Source of the DNA: Sediminicola sp040566555
Lineage (GTDB): Bacteria; Bacteroidota; Bacteroidia; Flavobacteriales; Flavobacteriaceae
Length of the DNA: 64,000 nt
Direction: 5' to 3'
NCBI RefSeq assembly: GCF_040566555.1
Contig: NZ_JBEWYP010000001.1
Coordinates: 124,001 to 188,000, forward strand
Below the pieces are notes generated by a model. That model ran no database searches. It saw only the letters and a list, made by a program, of their open reading frames with translations, and had not been told where the DNA came from. The position numbers and the translations under genes were made by a program. Positions within the stretch are counted from its first letter, which is position 1. Each line of letters starts with the position of its first letter. Below, piece by piece: positions 33,397 through 41,639 of this stretch.

Positions 33397-34410
33397 ATGA
33401 ATCTTAGCTTAAAAAAATATGTATTACCCCTAAAACACACCTTCAGTATTTCTAGGGAGTCACACAATTTTCAAGATACCTTGATTGCCTGTTTGTCCCA
33501 CCAAGGAAAAACTGGTTATGGGGAGGCAACATCCAATCCATATTATAAGATTACCTTGGAGAGTATGGAACAGGAAATTGAGGCCATAAAAAAGGAAATT
33601 GAATCTTTTGATTTTACTACTCCTGAAAAATTCCATGCTTTTTTGACCACAAAAAAATTAAGCAATTTCGCCTTATGTGCCTTGGACCTAGCTGCCCATG
33701 ACCTGTACGGTAAACTACTGGAAAAACCACTCTACAGCATTTGGGGAACCGATATCTCCTCCTACCCCATTACCAATTACACGATCGGGTTGGATACGTT
33801 GGAGAAAATGGTTGAAAAAATTAAAGAATTTCCATGGCCCATCTATAAGATAAAACTGGGAACGGATCATGACGTTGCAATTATACGGGAATTAAGAAAA
33901 CATACCGATGCCATATTTCGGGTAGATGCCAATTGTGCATGGACGGCTGAAGAGACCATTCACAATGCCCCTCTACTTAAAGAATTGGGTGTGGAATTTT
34001 TGGAACAACCATTAAAGGCCGATGATTGGAACGGCATGGAATTGGTATCCCACCACAGTGTACTGCCTACCATTGCCGATGAAAGTTGTATTGTAGAATC
34101 CGATGTGGAAAAGTGTGGGTTACATTATAATGGTATCAATATAAAACTTACCAAATGTGGTGGCCTCACCCCTGCCCTGAGGATGATAAGTAAGGGCAAG
34201 GAGATGGGACTGAAGGTAATGGTGGGATGTATGACCGAATCTACTGTAGGTATCTCCGCAATTGCCCAACTCTTACCTCAATTGGATTATGTGGATATGG
34301 ATGGGGCATTACTATTGAAAGAGGATATAGCAGATGGCATTAAAATATTGGAGCATGGAAAACTTATTTTCCCCACCTTGGGTGGAAGTGGTATAACCCT
34401 AAAAGCATGA
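33397..34410 (+). CDS. Dipeptide epimerase (L-Ala-D/L-Glu epimerase type)
   Basis: A 337-residue enolase-superfamily enzyme. ATG 33397 is chosen because the longer frame (33316) crosses the preceding terminator. Catalytic features are KxK in IYKIKLGTD, metal ligands in RVDANCAWT, EQPL and DESC, and the second lysine in IKLTKCGG. It epimerises L-Ala-D-Glu to L-Ala-L-Glu during murein recycling, although related enzymes act on other dipeptides. Its last four bases (ATGA) overlap the next start codon. Confidence 0.92.
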   Translation: MNLSLKKYVLPLKHTFSISRESHNFQDTLIACLSHQGKTGYGEATSNPYYKITLESMEQEIEAIKKEIESFDFTTPEKFHAFLTTKKLSNFALCALDLAAHDLYGKLLEKPLYSIWGTDISSYPITNYTIGLDTLEKMVEKIKEFPWPIYKIKLGTDHDVAIIRELRKHTDAIFRVDANCAWTAEETIHNAPLLKELGVEFLEQPLKADDWNGMELVSHHSVLPTIADESCIVESDVEKCGLHYNGINIKLTKCGGLTPALRMISKGKEMGLKVMVGCMTESTVGISAIAQLLPQLDYVDMDGALLLKEDIADGIKILEHGKLIFPTLGGSGITLKA

Positions 34411-35465
34411 TCCATTACATCGATGAATTCCCAGGAAGAAAAATTAAGATAGGTGACCAGAACTACCTGTATTTTGGGGGAACCTCCTATTTAGGGCTTC
34501 AAACGGATAAAAAATTCCAACGTATTCTTATAGATAACATAAGAAAATACGGTACAAATTATGGGGCCTCCAGAATCTCCAACATCCGATTGTCCGTCTA
34601 TGAGAAGGCAGAGAAGTATTTGGCTAAACTGGTTGGCAGTGAAGCGTGCAGCACGCTCTCTTCGGGCTATCTTGCCGGACAATTTGTTAGACAATATTTT
34701 AATTTAAACGCCTATAAAACGTTTTACGCTCCAAACTCCCACCCAGCTCTCCAACTATCCGAAAATGAAAACAACAGCACCTACGAAGATTTAAAAAGGG
34801 AGTTGGATGTTTATTTAAGACAAACAAGTGCCGTCACCCCTGTGGTCTTTTTGGATTCCATTGATTTTACGGGCAATAGCTACCCACATTTTAATGGCCT
34901 CAGAAAGCTGCCTTTGGATAAGATCATCGTAGTTGCCGATGATTCCCATGGGATTGGGGTTGTCGGTGATAATGGGGGTGGTGTTTTTAAAAAGCTATTG
35001 GCTTTAGAAGCAAAGGAAATAGTTGTTTGTTGTTCCCTGGGTAAAGGTTATGGGTTACAGGCGGGAGCAGTTTTTGGAACAAGAAAAAGAATCCAATCTA
35101 TGACAGAAACCGCTTTCTATGGTGGAGCTAGTCCGGCAACCCCGGCTAATCTGGCAACAATATTGGATTCAGGGGAAATTTTGGCCAAAAAAAGAAAAAT
35201 ATTGAACAAGCGAATGCTGCAGTTTAGAAAACAACTTCCCGAAAACCATAATTTTAGTATCATGGACGGACACCCTGCCATTACCTTTGAGAATAAGAAA
35301 TTCACGGACTATTTAGAGAAAAACAAGATTATAGTTACCAACTTTCCTTATCCCAATGAAGATTCTTCTACAATGAGCAGAATTGTGCTCAGTTCTTCCC
35401 ACAAGAAAAAAGATCTCTCAAAATTAATACACTTGATCAAAAAGTATTACTCTGATCAAATATGA
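34407..35465 (+). CDS. PLP-dependent alpha-oxoamine-synthase-like enzyme
   Basis: A 352-residue fold-type I PLP enzyme related to 8-amino-7-oxononanoate synthase and 2-amino-3-ketobutyrate CoA ligase but ~40 residues shorter. The PLP lysine is likely in VVCCSLGKGYGLQAGAVFG; the cofactor-ring Asp and His are in VVADDSHGIGVVGDNGGG. It overlaps the epimerase gene by 4 nt, so the two are translationally coupled and likely work in one pathway, possibly use of an amino acid released from murein peptides. Its substrate is not known. Confidence 0.85.
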   Translation: MIHYIDEFPGRKIKIGDQNYLYFGGTSYLGLQTDKKFQRILIDNIRKYGTNYGASRISNIRLSVYEKAEKYLAKLVGSEACSTLSSGYLAGQFVRQYFNLNAYKTFYAPNSHPALQLSENENNSTYEDLKRELDVYLRQTSAVTPVVFLDSIDFTGNSYPHFNGLRKLPLDKIIVVADDSHGIGVVGDNGGGVFKKLLALEAKEIVVCCSLGKGYGLQAGAVFGTRKRIQSMTETAFYGGASPATPANLATILDSGEILAKKRKILNKRMLQFRKQLPENHNFSIMDGHPAITFENKKFTDYLEKNKIIVTNFPYPNEDSSTMSRIVLSSSHKKKDLSKLIHLIKKYYSDQI

Positions 35466-35579
35466 TCTTAATCATTGTTATTTAGGCATTAAATATAAAC
35501 TTTGAATTATTATGTATTTTATAAAATATATTGTAACTTTTTACTGAATATTTACTAACTATCACAAAATCTTACTGCG

Positions 35580-36026
35580 ATGAAGAAAATTTTAGGAATT
35601 ATATTTATAATGCTCATCATGGTTTCTGCCACAAAATACACCACTGAGGATAAAAGTAGTATGCATACTATAGAAGGTACTTGGGAACTCCAAAATTTTT
35701 ATCAGTACGATGGGCAGAATGTAATAGATACCACACCCACTACCAAAGGGTATCGACAAGTGAAAATGTATTATAACGGTAAAATAATGTGGTCTAGAAC
35801 CTCTCCTGCAGAAAAAAAGGGAAGATTTGGATATGGGACCTATAAAATAACCCCAGACAGACTTATTGAACAAATAGAATATGGCGATTGGGAAATGATG
35901 CAGGCATTGGATACCATTAGGCAGTTTACTTTTGAATTAATATTGGAGGATGAAACCTATAGTCAAATTCAAATTGATGAAATGGGAAATAGAGTTTTCT
36001 CAGAAAATTATAAGCGTATAGATTAA
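35580..36026 (+). CDS. Exported lipocalin-like protein
   Basis: A 148-residue protein with an N-terminal signal-like helix (ILGIIFIMLIMVSA) and a lipocalin-like beta pattern starting IEGTWELQNFYQYDG and ending FSENYKRID. Such small proteins are common in Flavobacteriaceae; ligand unknown. It is 114 nt after the PLP enzyme, so may be separately transcribed. Confidence 0.75.
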   Translation: MKKILGIIFIMLIMVSATKYTTEDKSSMHTIEGTWELQNFYQYDGQNVIDTTPTTKGYRQVKMYYNGKIMWSRTSPAEKKGRFGYGTYKITPDRLIEQIEYGDWEMMQALDTIRQFTFELILEDETYSQIQIDEMGNRVFSENYKRID

Positions 36027-36046
36027 CAATCTATACGTACTAAACA

Positions 36047-36080
36047 AAAAAAACAGCTGTATATACAGCTGTTTTTTTTA
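36047..36080. terminator. Bidirectional terminator between convergent genes
   Basis: AAACAGCTGTATATACAGCTGTTT palindrome with A run on one side and T run on the other, midway between the lipocalin-like gene and trxB, which point towards each other. Confidence 0.92.
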
Positions 36081-36105
36081 TGGTTTATAATCAAATATGA
36101 TTTGA

Positions 36106-37071
36106 TTATACTACTTCCTTTACAGTTTCAATGGTAGCCAAATAACGCTCTGCGTCCAAGGCTGCCATACATCCTGTTCCCGCAGCAGTTACTGCCTGTC
36201 TGTATTCTTTATCCTGGACATCTCCACTGGCAAATACTCCTGGTATACTGGTTTTGGTGGATTTCCCTTTGGTAATAATATACCCGGTTTCGTCCATTTC
36301 CAATTTGCCCTTAAAGATGTCTGTGTTTGGTTTGTGTCCGATGGCTATAAACAAACCGGTGATGGCTATTTCTTCCTTCTCCCCTGTTTGATTGTTCACT
36401 ATTCGTAATCCTTCCACAACCTGCTCTCCCAATACTTCGTCAACCTCGGTATTGTACCGTATTTCAATGTTGGATAAACTATTGACCCTATGTTGCATGG
36501 CTTTTGAGGCCCTCATTTCATCCCTACGGACCAGCATGGTTACCTTTTTACAGATATTTGCCAAATAAGAAGCTTCTTCCGCTGCCGTATCTCCAGCACC
36601 TACAATAGCTACTTCTTGTCCTTTATAAAAGAACCCATCGCAAACCGCACAGGCGGAAACTCCCCCACCTCTAAGTCTCTGTTCACTGGGAATATTTAAA
36701 TATTTTGCAGTTGCCCCGGTAGAAATAATGATGGTCTCCGCTTCAACAACCTTGTTATCATCAACGGTAGCCCTATGTATTCCACCAACTTCATTACTGA
36801 ATTCAACAGCTGTTACCATTCCAATTCGTACCTCGGTTCCAAAACGCTCTGCCTGTTGTTGCAACTGTACCATCATGGTTGGCCCATCTATCCCCTCGGG
36901 GTAGCCTGGAAAGTTATCTACCTCGGTGGTTGTGGTCAATTGTCCTCCAGGTTCCATTCCTGTATACACTACAGGCTTTAAATCTGCCCTTGCAGCATAG
37001 ATGGCTGCAGTATATCCTGCTGGTCCTGAGCCTATAATCAATGTTTTTATTCTTTCTATTTTTTCTGACAT
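36106..37071 (-). CDS. trxB: Thioredoxin-disulfide reductase
   Basis: A 321-residue low-molecular-weight TrxB that reduces thioredoxin with NADPH and FAD. FAD motif IIGSGPAGYTAAIYAARA near the N-terminus, NADPH motif IVGAGDTAAEEASYL, redox-active CAVC in VSACAVCDGFFY, and FASGDVQDKEYRQAVTAAGT at the C-terminus. ATG 37071 is preferred to TTG 37077. A TACTTTTG -7-like element lies on the minus strand at 37107-37100, but no good -33 partner is seen. Confidence 0.96.
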   Translation of the reverse strand: MSEKIERIKTLIIGSGPAGYTAAIYAARADLKPVVYTGMEPGGQLTTTTEVDNFPGYPEGIDGPTMMVQLQQQAERFGTEVRIGMVTAVEFSNEVGGIHRATVDDNKVVEAETIIISTGATAKYLNIPSEQRLRGGGVSACAVCDGFFYKGQEVAIVGAGDTAAEEASYLANICKKVTMLVRRDEMRASKAMQHRVNSLSNIEIRYNTEVDEVLGEQVVEGLRIVNNQTGEKEEIAITGLFIAIGHKPNTDIFKGKLEMDETGYIITKGKSTKTSIPGVFASGDVQDKEYRQAVTAAGTGCMAALDAERYLATIETVKEVV

Positions 37072-37465
37072 AATCAAATCTTCAACATATTTTACATTAC
37101 AAAAGTAGGTTTTTACTCAAAAAACTTACCGCCAAAGTTATCAAAAGTTATTATACCCTAAAAGATAAATGATATAAGCCTTCTAATCCCCACTAAAAAG
37201 TAGCAATTGAACTTAAAAAAATATGGATCCCAACCTGTTATGTTAAGGCATATGCTATTATTCTGAACATTTTACCACAATTGTCCATTTATACAGTGTT
37301 GTGCTATAGATAAATTTCAAATTAAAACAACTAATCCTTCATTTGTGATTTGAGAGCAATAGCCATTAATTCCTCGAATTGATTGAAAATTATTAGCTTT
37401 ACAAATGCCAAATTCTAAAATTGGCATTAGATTTGAATATCAAATCATTACATATATCTTACTTC
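37072..37465. other. Divergent intergenic region trxB / exported ATP-grasp gene
   Basis: No gene. It contains two -7-like elements: TACTTTTG at 37107-37100 (minus, towards trxB) and TAGATTTG at 37428-37435 (plus, towards the ATP-grasp gene). The latter, 30 nt before ATG 37466, lies inside a TTG-initiated in-frame extension and supports the shorter start. Confidence 0.5.
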
Positions 37466-40372
37466 ATGAAAAAAATTCTTTTCTGCACTATAATCTCAGT
37501 ATTCATATGTACTCTAGCGGTTGCCCAAAAAGTTTCTGACAAGCAGATCACAGAGCAGGTAGCACTGTATAAAAATGATATCCGTGGTCCTTATAAGGAT
37601 ATCCGCTGGTTCTGTACCGATGGAAGTATCCGCCAACCAAAGGACCCTTGTCCTAAAGAAATTGGTCCGGGCGTACAACATGCCCGTTATAAGGATGCAG
37701 TCGTAAATCTCGGCAAGAGCAACCATATTTTCCTAGGGCAAATTTTGGCCTTCACGGACAAAAAGGAGTTTTGGGATGCAGAGCACAACCACTCCCGTCT
37801 AAAGCAATACCAACTGGAAAAATACCTAAGAAGTGTTGATGACGGATGGATTTTAAGAAAGGGACAGTTCTATAGGGGCTCCGTACAGGCCGAAGATGAA
37901 GAAGCATGGGGAATAGATTTTTACAAGTGGCTCCTGGCCAAGGATGAAGTAATTTCCCAAAACTTTTATTTGGTAAGGCAATCCTTAAAAGCTATCCCTC
38001 ATAAGGGGGATGACAACCTGGCCCAGTTAATGAGGAGTCAGTCTAAAGTGATTTCAGATCTATATGAGCCTTTTATGGACCTAAGGGTCAAGATTCATGG
38101 GCAGCCTGAATTTGGGGATATCGAGAGGGTAATAGCTTTTCAAAACATAAATGCCTCTAAATTAACTCCAGATCTAAATACCAAAATCAAAGAATTGGTT
38201 TCCACAATGACCAAATTCTACCAACCTATAGATATAAAATCGCTTTGGGAAAAAGCCACGCTTTTAAAGAATACCCCTTTGGGTGAAATAATTAGTGATT
38301 ATGTTTCCAAGAATTACAATTCCACTGACGTTTCTAAATTAGTACCGGCAACTGCAGAGGTAATCCTTCAAATTAGGGAAGGCATATTGGCCGAAAAGCG
38401 ACCTTTGGCCCGTTTACAATTATTGGATATCTCCTTAAAACTAGAGGAATTGATATTTAAATCCTCTCCTAACTGGCAGCCAGCAGAACTACACGGCCTG
38501 TTGGAAAAAATATGCTATCTGGGGATGGCCACGGCCGGATCTGGATATATTGAACTTAATGAATGGGAGCAGATCAACAGTGGCATTCAGGCCTATCACA
38601 ATCCTACAATGACTTTGGCCGAACTAAACTCCCTCCTGGAAACTGCGAGAAGGGAAGTGGAATGGAGTGCCTCCATGGTAAAGGCCAATTATGAAGACAT
38701 AGTAAATGAATATACTGCCTTTGAGCCAAAGGCATATGGTTTTATAGACGACAGAATACGTGGGTCCATTGCCCTAAATTTGGGGGAGAGTGTTGGACAA
38801 CTTGGCGACTTCATTGCGAAGGAATCATCCCTTTCCAACAAGGTCATGGATATTCCTAACCAAAGTGCAATGCGCGGACTAAATCCTGGGTATGCCTATG
38901 GCGAACTTGTGGTCATTGATGGTACCTCAGATGACATTGAAGTGTCTTCAGACAAAATCTACATCTTTCAACGCCCCCCTTCAGACTTAAAGCCTGTAGC
39001 AGGGATAGCAACTGTATCGGAAGGGAATATGGTTTCCCATGTGCAGCTATTGGCTCGAAACCTCGGAATCCCCAATGCCGCCTTATCAGACCAAAATTTA
39101 CAGAGTCTTAAAAAATTCGATGGACAAAAAGTATTCTATGCCGTTTCCAATAAGGGAAATGTCATTTTAAAATTGGAACGTGAAATGACCGGAGAAGAGC
39201 GTTCCCTTTTTTCCAAAAAAGAACGTAGTGCAGAAAAAATTGCAGTCCCCATTGAACAAATTCGCTTGGATGAAACCAATATATTAAATCTAAGAAGTGT
39301 TGATGCATCAGACTCCGGCAAACTTTGTGGTCCCAAAGCGGCCAACTTAGGACAACTAAAGAAGATGTTCCCCGATAAGGTCGTTGAGGGCTTGGTCATT
39401 CCTTTTGGAATATTCAGGGTTCATATGGACCAAATAATGGACGGACAAACCGTTTCTTACTGGAAGTTCCTAAATAATATGTTCAAGGAGGCAGATAGGA
39501 TGAGGTCAGAGAATATCCTGGAAGCAGAGGTTGAAAATTATCAATTGCGCCAACTCGAAACACTAAGGAACGCCATAAAAAAGATGGAACTGCAGCCTCA
39601 GTTCGTAGAACAGCTCGATAAAGATTTCCAATTTATTTTGGGCAAAAAAATGGGAGAAATACCTGTCTTTCTTAGAAGTGACACCAACATGGAAGATCTA
39701 AAGGATTTTTCCGGGGCTGGCCTCAACCTTACCCTATTCAATGTTGTTGACCGTGAAAAAATACTTCAGGGCATTAAAGATGTTTGGGCTTCCCCCTATA
39801 CAGAACGCAGTTTTAAATGGAGGCAAAAATATTTATTAAACCCAGAAAACGTATTCCCATCCATATTGGTAATTCCAAGTGTGGATGTAGAATATTCTGG
39901 TGTGATGATCACCAAAGGAATAAGCTCTGGCAACGATAAGGATCTGACTATTGCCTTTAGCCGCGGTGCCGGTGGTGCTGTAGATGGACAGTCGGCAGAA
40001 TCCTATCTGGTTAAAGCCTCTGGTGGGGAGGAGTTGCTTGCCCCGGCAAGGGAACCGTACCACAATACCCTTCCTATTACTGGAGGTACAGGAAAAAAAC
40101 AGGTGACCTTTGAAAACACCATTCTCAACCGTCAAAATATTAAGGAGATAAGGGAATTGGCAAAAACCATTAGGGAAACCTTGCCCAAAGCCACTAATTC
40201 CGATTACAAAGGGGCGTATGATGTAGAAATGGGCTTTCAAAACAATAAATTATGGCTATTTCAAATAAGACCTTTTGTAGAGAACAAAAAAGCTTTGAGT
40301 TCTGGATACTTGGAGTCTATCACCCCTAAAATAGATACCACAAAAAAAATTGCACTTTCAAATAAGATTTAA
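37466..40372 (+). CDS. Exported PEP-synthase/GWD-like protein with swivel and ATP-grasp domains
   Basis: A 968-residue protein with a Sec signal peptide (ILFCTIISVFICTLAVA, cleavage before QKVSD). Residues ~20-480 are helical and unrecognised. A phosphohistidine swivel domain follows with His525 in SEGNMVSHVQLLARNLGIP. The C-terminal PPDK-type ATP-grasp domain (~615-935) has KLCGPKAANLGQLKKMFP, VFLRSDTNMEDLKDFSGAG and the ending KLWLFQIRPF. This order (swivel before ATP-grasp) is that of glucan water dikinases rather than PEP synthase. Export of such an ATP-dependent module is unexpected. The next gene starts 1 nt after its stop. Confidence 0.85.
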   Translation: MKKILFCTIISVFICTLAVAQKVSDKQITEQVALYKNDIRGPYKDIRWFCTDGSIRQPKDPCPKEIGPGVQHARYKDAVVNLGKSNHIFLGQILAFTDKKEFWDAEHNHSRLKQYQLEKYLRSVDDGWILRKGQFYRGSVQAEDEEAWGIDFYKWLLAKDEVISQNFYLVRQSLKAIPHKGDDNLAQLMRSQSKVISDLYEPFMDLRVKIHGQPEFGDIERVIAFQNINASKLTPDLNTKIKELVSTMTKFYQPIDIKSLWEKATLLKNTPLGEIISDYVSKNYNSTDVSKLVPATAEVILQIREGILAEKRPLARLQLLDISLKLEELIFKSSPNWQPAELHGLLEKICYLGMATAGSGYIELNEWEQINSGIQAYHNPTMTLAELNSLLETARREVEWSASMVKANYEDIVNEYTAFEPKAYGFIDDRIRGSIALNLGESVGQLGDFIAKESSLSNKVMDIPNQSAMRGLNPGYAYGELVVIDGTSDDIEVSSDKIYIFQRPPSDLKPVAGIATVSEGNMVSHVQLLARNLGIPNAALSDQNLQSLKKFDGQKVFYAVSNKGNVILKLEREMTGEERSLFSKKERSAEKIAVPIEQIRLDETNILNLRSVDASDSGKLCGPKAANLGQLKKMFPDKVVEGLVIPFGIFRVHMDQIMDGQTVSYWKFLNNMFKEADRMRSENILEAEVENYQLRQLETLRNAIKKMELQPQFVEQLDKDFQFILGKKMGEIPVFLRSDTNMEDLKDFSGAGLNLTLFNVVDREKILQGIKDVWASPYTERSFKWRQKYLLNPENVFPSILVIPSVDVEYSGVMITKGISSGNDKDLTIAFSRGAGGAVDGQSAESYLVKASGGEELLAPAREPYHNTLPITGGTGKKQVTFENTILNRQNIKEIRELAKTIRETLPKATNSDYKGAYDVEMGFQNNKLWLFQIRPFVENKKALSSGYLESITPKIDTTKKIALSNKI

Positions 40373-40373
40373 A

Positions 40374-41636
40374 ATGAAAAAATATATTAAATACGTTGTT
40401 TTAGTAGTCATCTGTTCCGCCTTTACCACTATGAACTACTACCCCATAGATGGGTATGCCCTTACGGGTATCAAGCGATTGAAAAGATTGGAACTTATTA
40501 AAAGTGGAGAGATAAAGGATGCTGCCACCTTACCTCCAGGGGCCTTAAAATCCTACTCTGAAATTGAGCTCAACCTACTATCACGAAGCAAGGACAGTGT
40601 TGGCGATTTGTTGGTGACCGATGCCGATTTCCAAAAGGAGATCAGTGGTCTCTTCAGAGGTCTGGACAAGAGTTATTCCCTTACCGTATTGGATATTTCG
40701 GATGCAGATAATATCAGGTATGCAGAGCGAAATGAAACCTCTGGTTATCAACCTGGTAGCGTAGGTAAAATAGCTGTCTTGAACGGGCTCTTTACCCAAC
40801 TGGCCAATATCTATCCAGATTCCTGGGAAAGTAGAACTGCTCTTTTGAGGGATAAATCGGTTAAAGCTGGCGTTTGGGGACTAACAGATGAACATACCAT
40901 CCCTATATACAATATTGAAACTAAAAAATTAGTAAAAAGACAGGTGATTGCCAGTGATGTATTTACCTTATATGAATGGGCAGACCATATGATGTCGGTC
41001 AGTAATAATGGCGCCGCTAGTATTTTATGGAGAGAGGTGTTGTTGATGGCTGCCTTTGGAAAAGATTATCCCGCATTGACCCAAGAAGAGGCAGATGCTT
41101 ATTTTAAAAATACCCCAAGAAAGGAACTTACAGATCTGGGTAATGATGTGGTAAACCTTCCGCTACGAACTTTGGGCATTACTAGTGATGAATGGCGTTT
41201 GGGAAGCTTTTTCACTAAAGGGGCCAATACCTATGTTGGTGACAAGGGGGGAAGTATTGGGACTCCAATCGGGTTAATGAAATTTTTGGTTCAATTGGAA
41301 CAAGGAAACGTGGTAGACAAAGCATCTAGTTTGGAAATGAAACGGTTGATGTATATGACAGATCGCAGGATACGCTATGCACAATCCCCCGTATTGAAGG
41401 AAGCCGCAGTCTACTTTAAATCGGGAAGTTTATATAAATGTGACCGGTCCAAGGGCGAGGCTTGCGGGAAATATATGGGGAACGTGAGTAACTTTATGAA
41501 TTCCGTTGCCATAATAGAACATCCGGATAATTGTAGGTATATGGTAGTATTGATGACCAATGTGCTTCGTAAAAATTCAGCTACGGACCATATGATGCTA
41601 GCATCCAGTATAGATAAAATTGTGCGAAAAAAATAG
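40374..41636 (+). CDS. Exported serine hydrolase (beta-lactamase/transpeptidase fold)
   Basis: A 420-residue protein with an N-terminal signal sequence (YVVLVVICSAFTT). Class-A-like motifs are present: SxxK in QPGSVGKIAVL, SxN in VSNNGAASIL and KSG in FKSGSLYKC. Residues 150-250 carry insertions compared with beta-lactamases, so an antibiotic-hydrolysing role is doubtful; a cell-wall or ester hydrolase is more likely. ATG 40374 is 1 nt beyond the stop of the ATP-grasp gene, so the two are coupled. It converges on the next gene with a 3-nt gap. Confidence 0.82.
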   Translation: MKKYIKYVVLVVICSAFTTMNYYPIDGYALTGIKRLKRLELIKSGEIKDAATLPPGALKSYSEIELNLLSRSKDSVGDLLVTDADFQKEISGLFRGLDKSYSLTVLDISDADNIRYAERNETSGYQPGSVGKIAVLNGLFTQLANIYPDSWESRTALLRDKSVKAGVWGLTDEHTIPIYNIETKKLVKRQVIASDVFTLYEWADHMMSVSNNGAASILWREVLLMAAFGKDYPALTQEEADAYFKNTPRKELTDLGNDVVNLPLRTLGITSDEWRLGSFFTKGANTYVGDKGGSIGTPIGLMKFLVQLEQGNVVDKASSLEMKRLMYMTDRRIRYAQSPVLKEAAVYFKSGSLYKCDRSKGEACGKYMGNVSNFMNSVAIIEHPDNCRYMVVLMTNVLRKNSATDHMMLASSIDKIVRKK

Positions 41637-41639
41637 CAC

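Noticed and set aside
37421..37465. TTG-initiated extension of the exported ATP-grasp protein
   Set aside because: Would mask the signal peptide and overlaps a -7-like promoter element.
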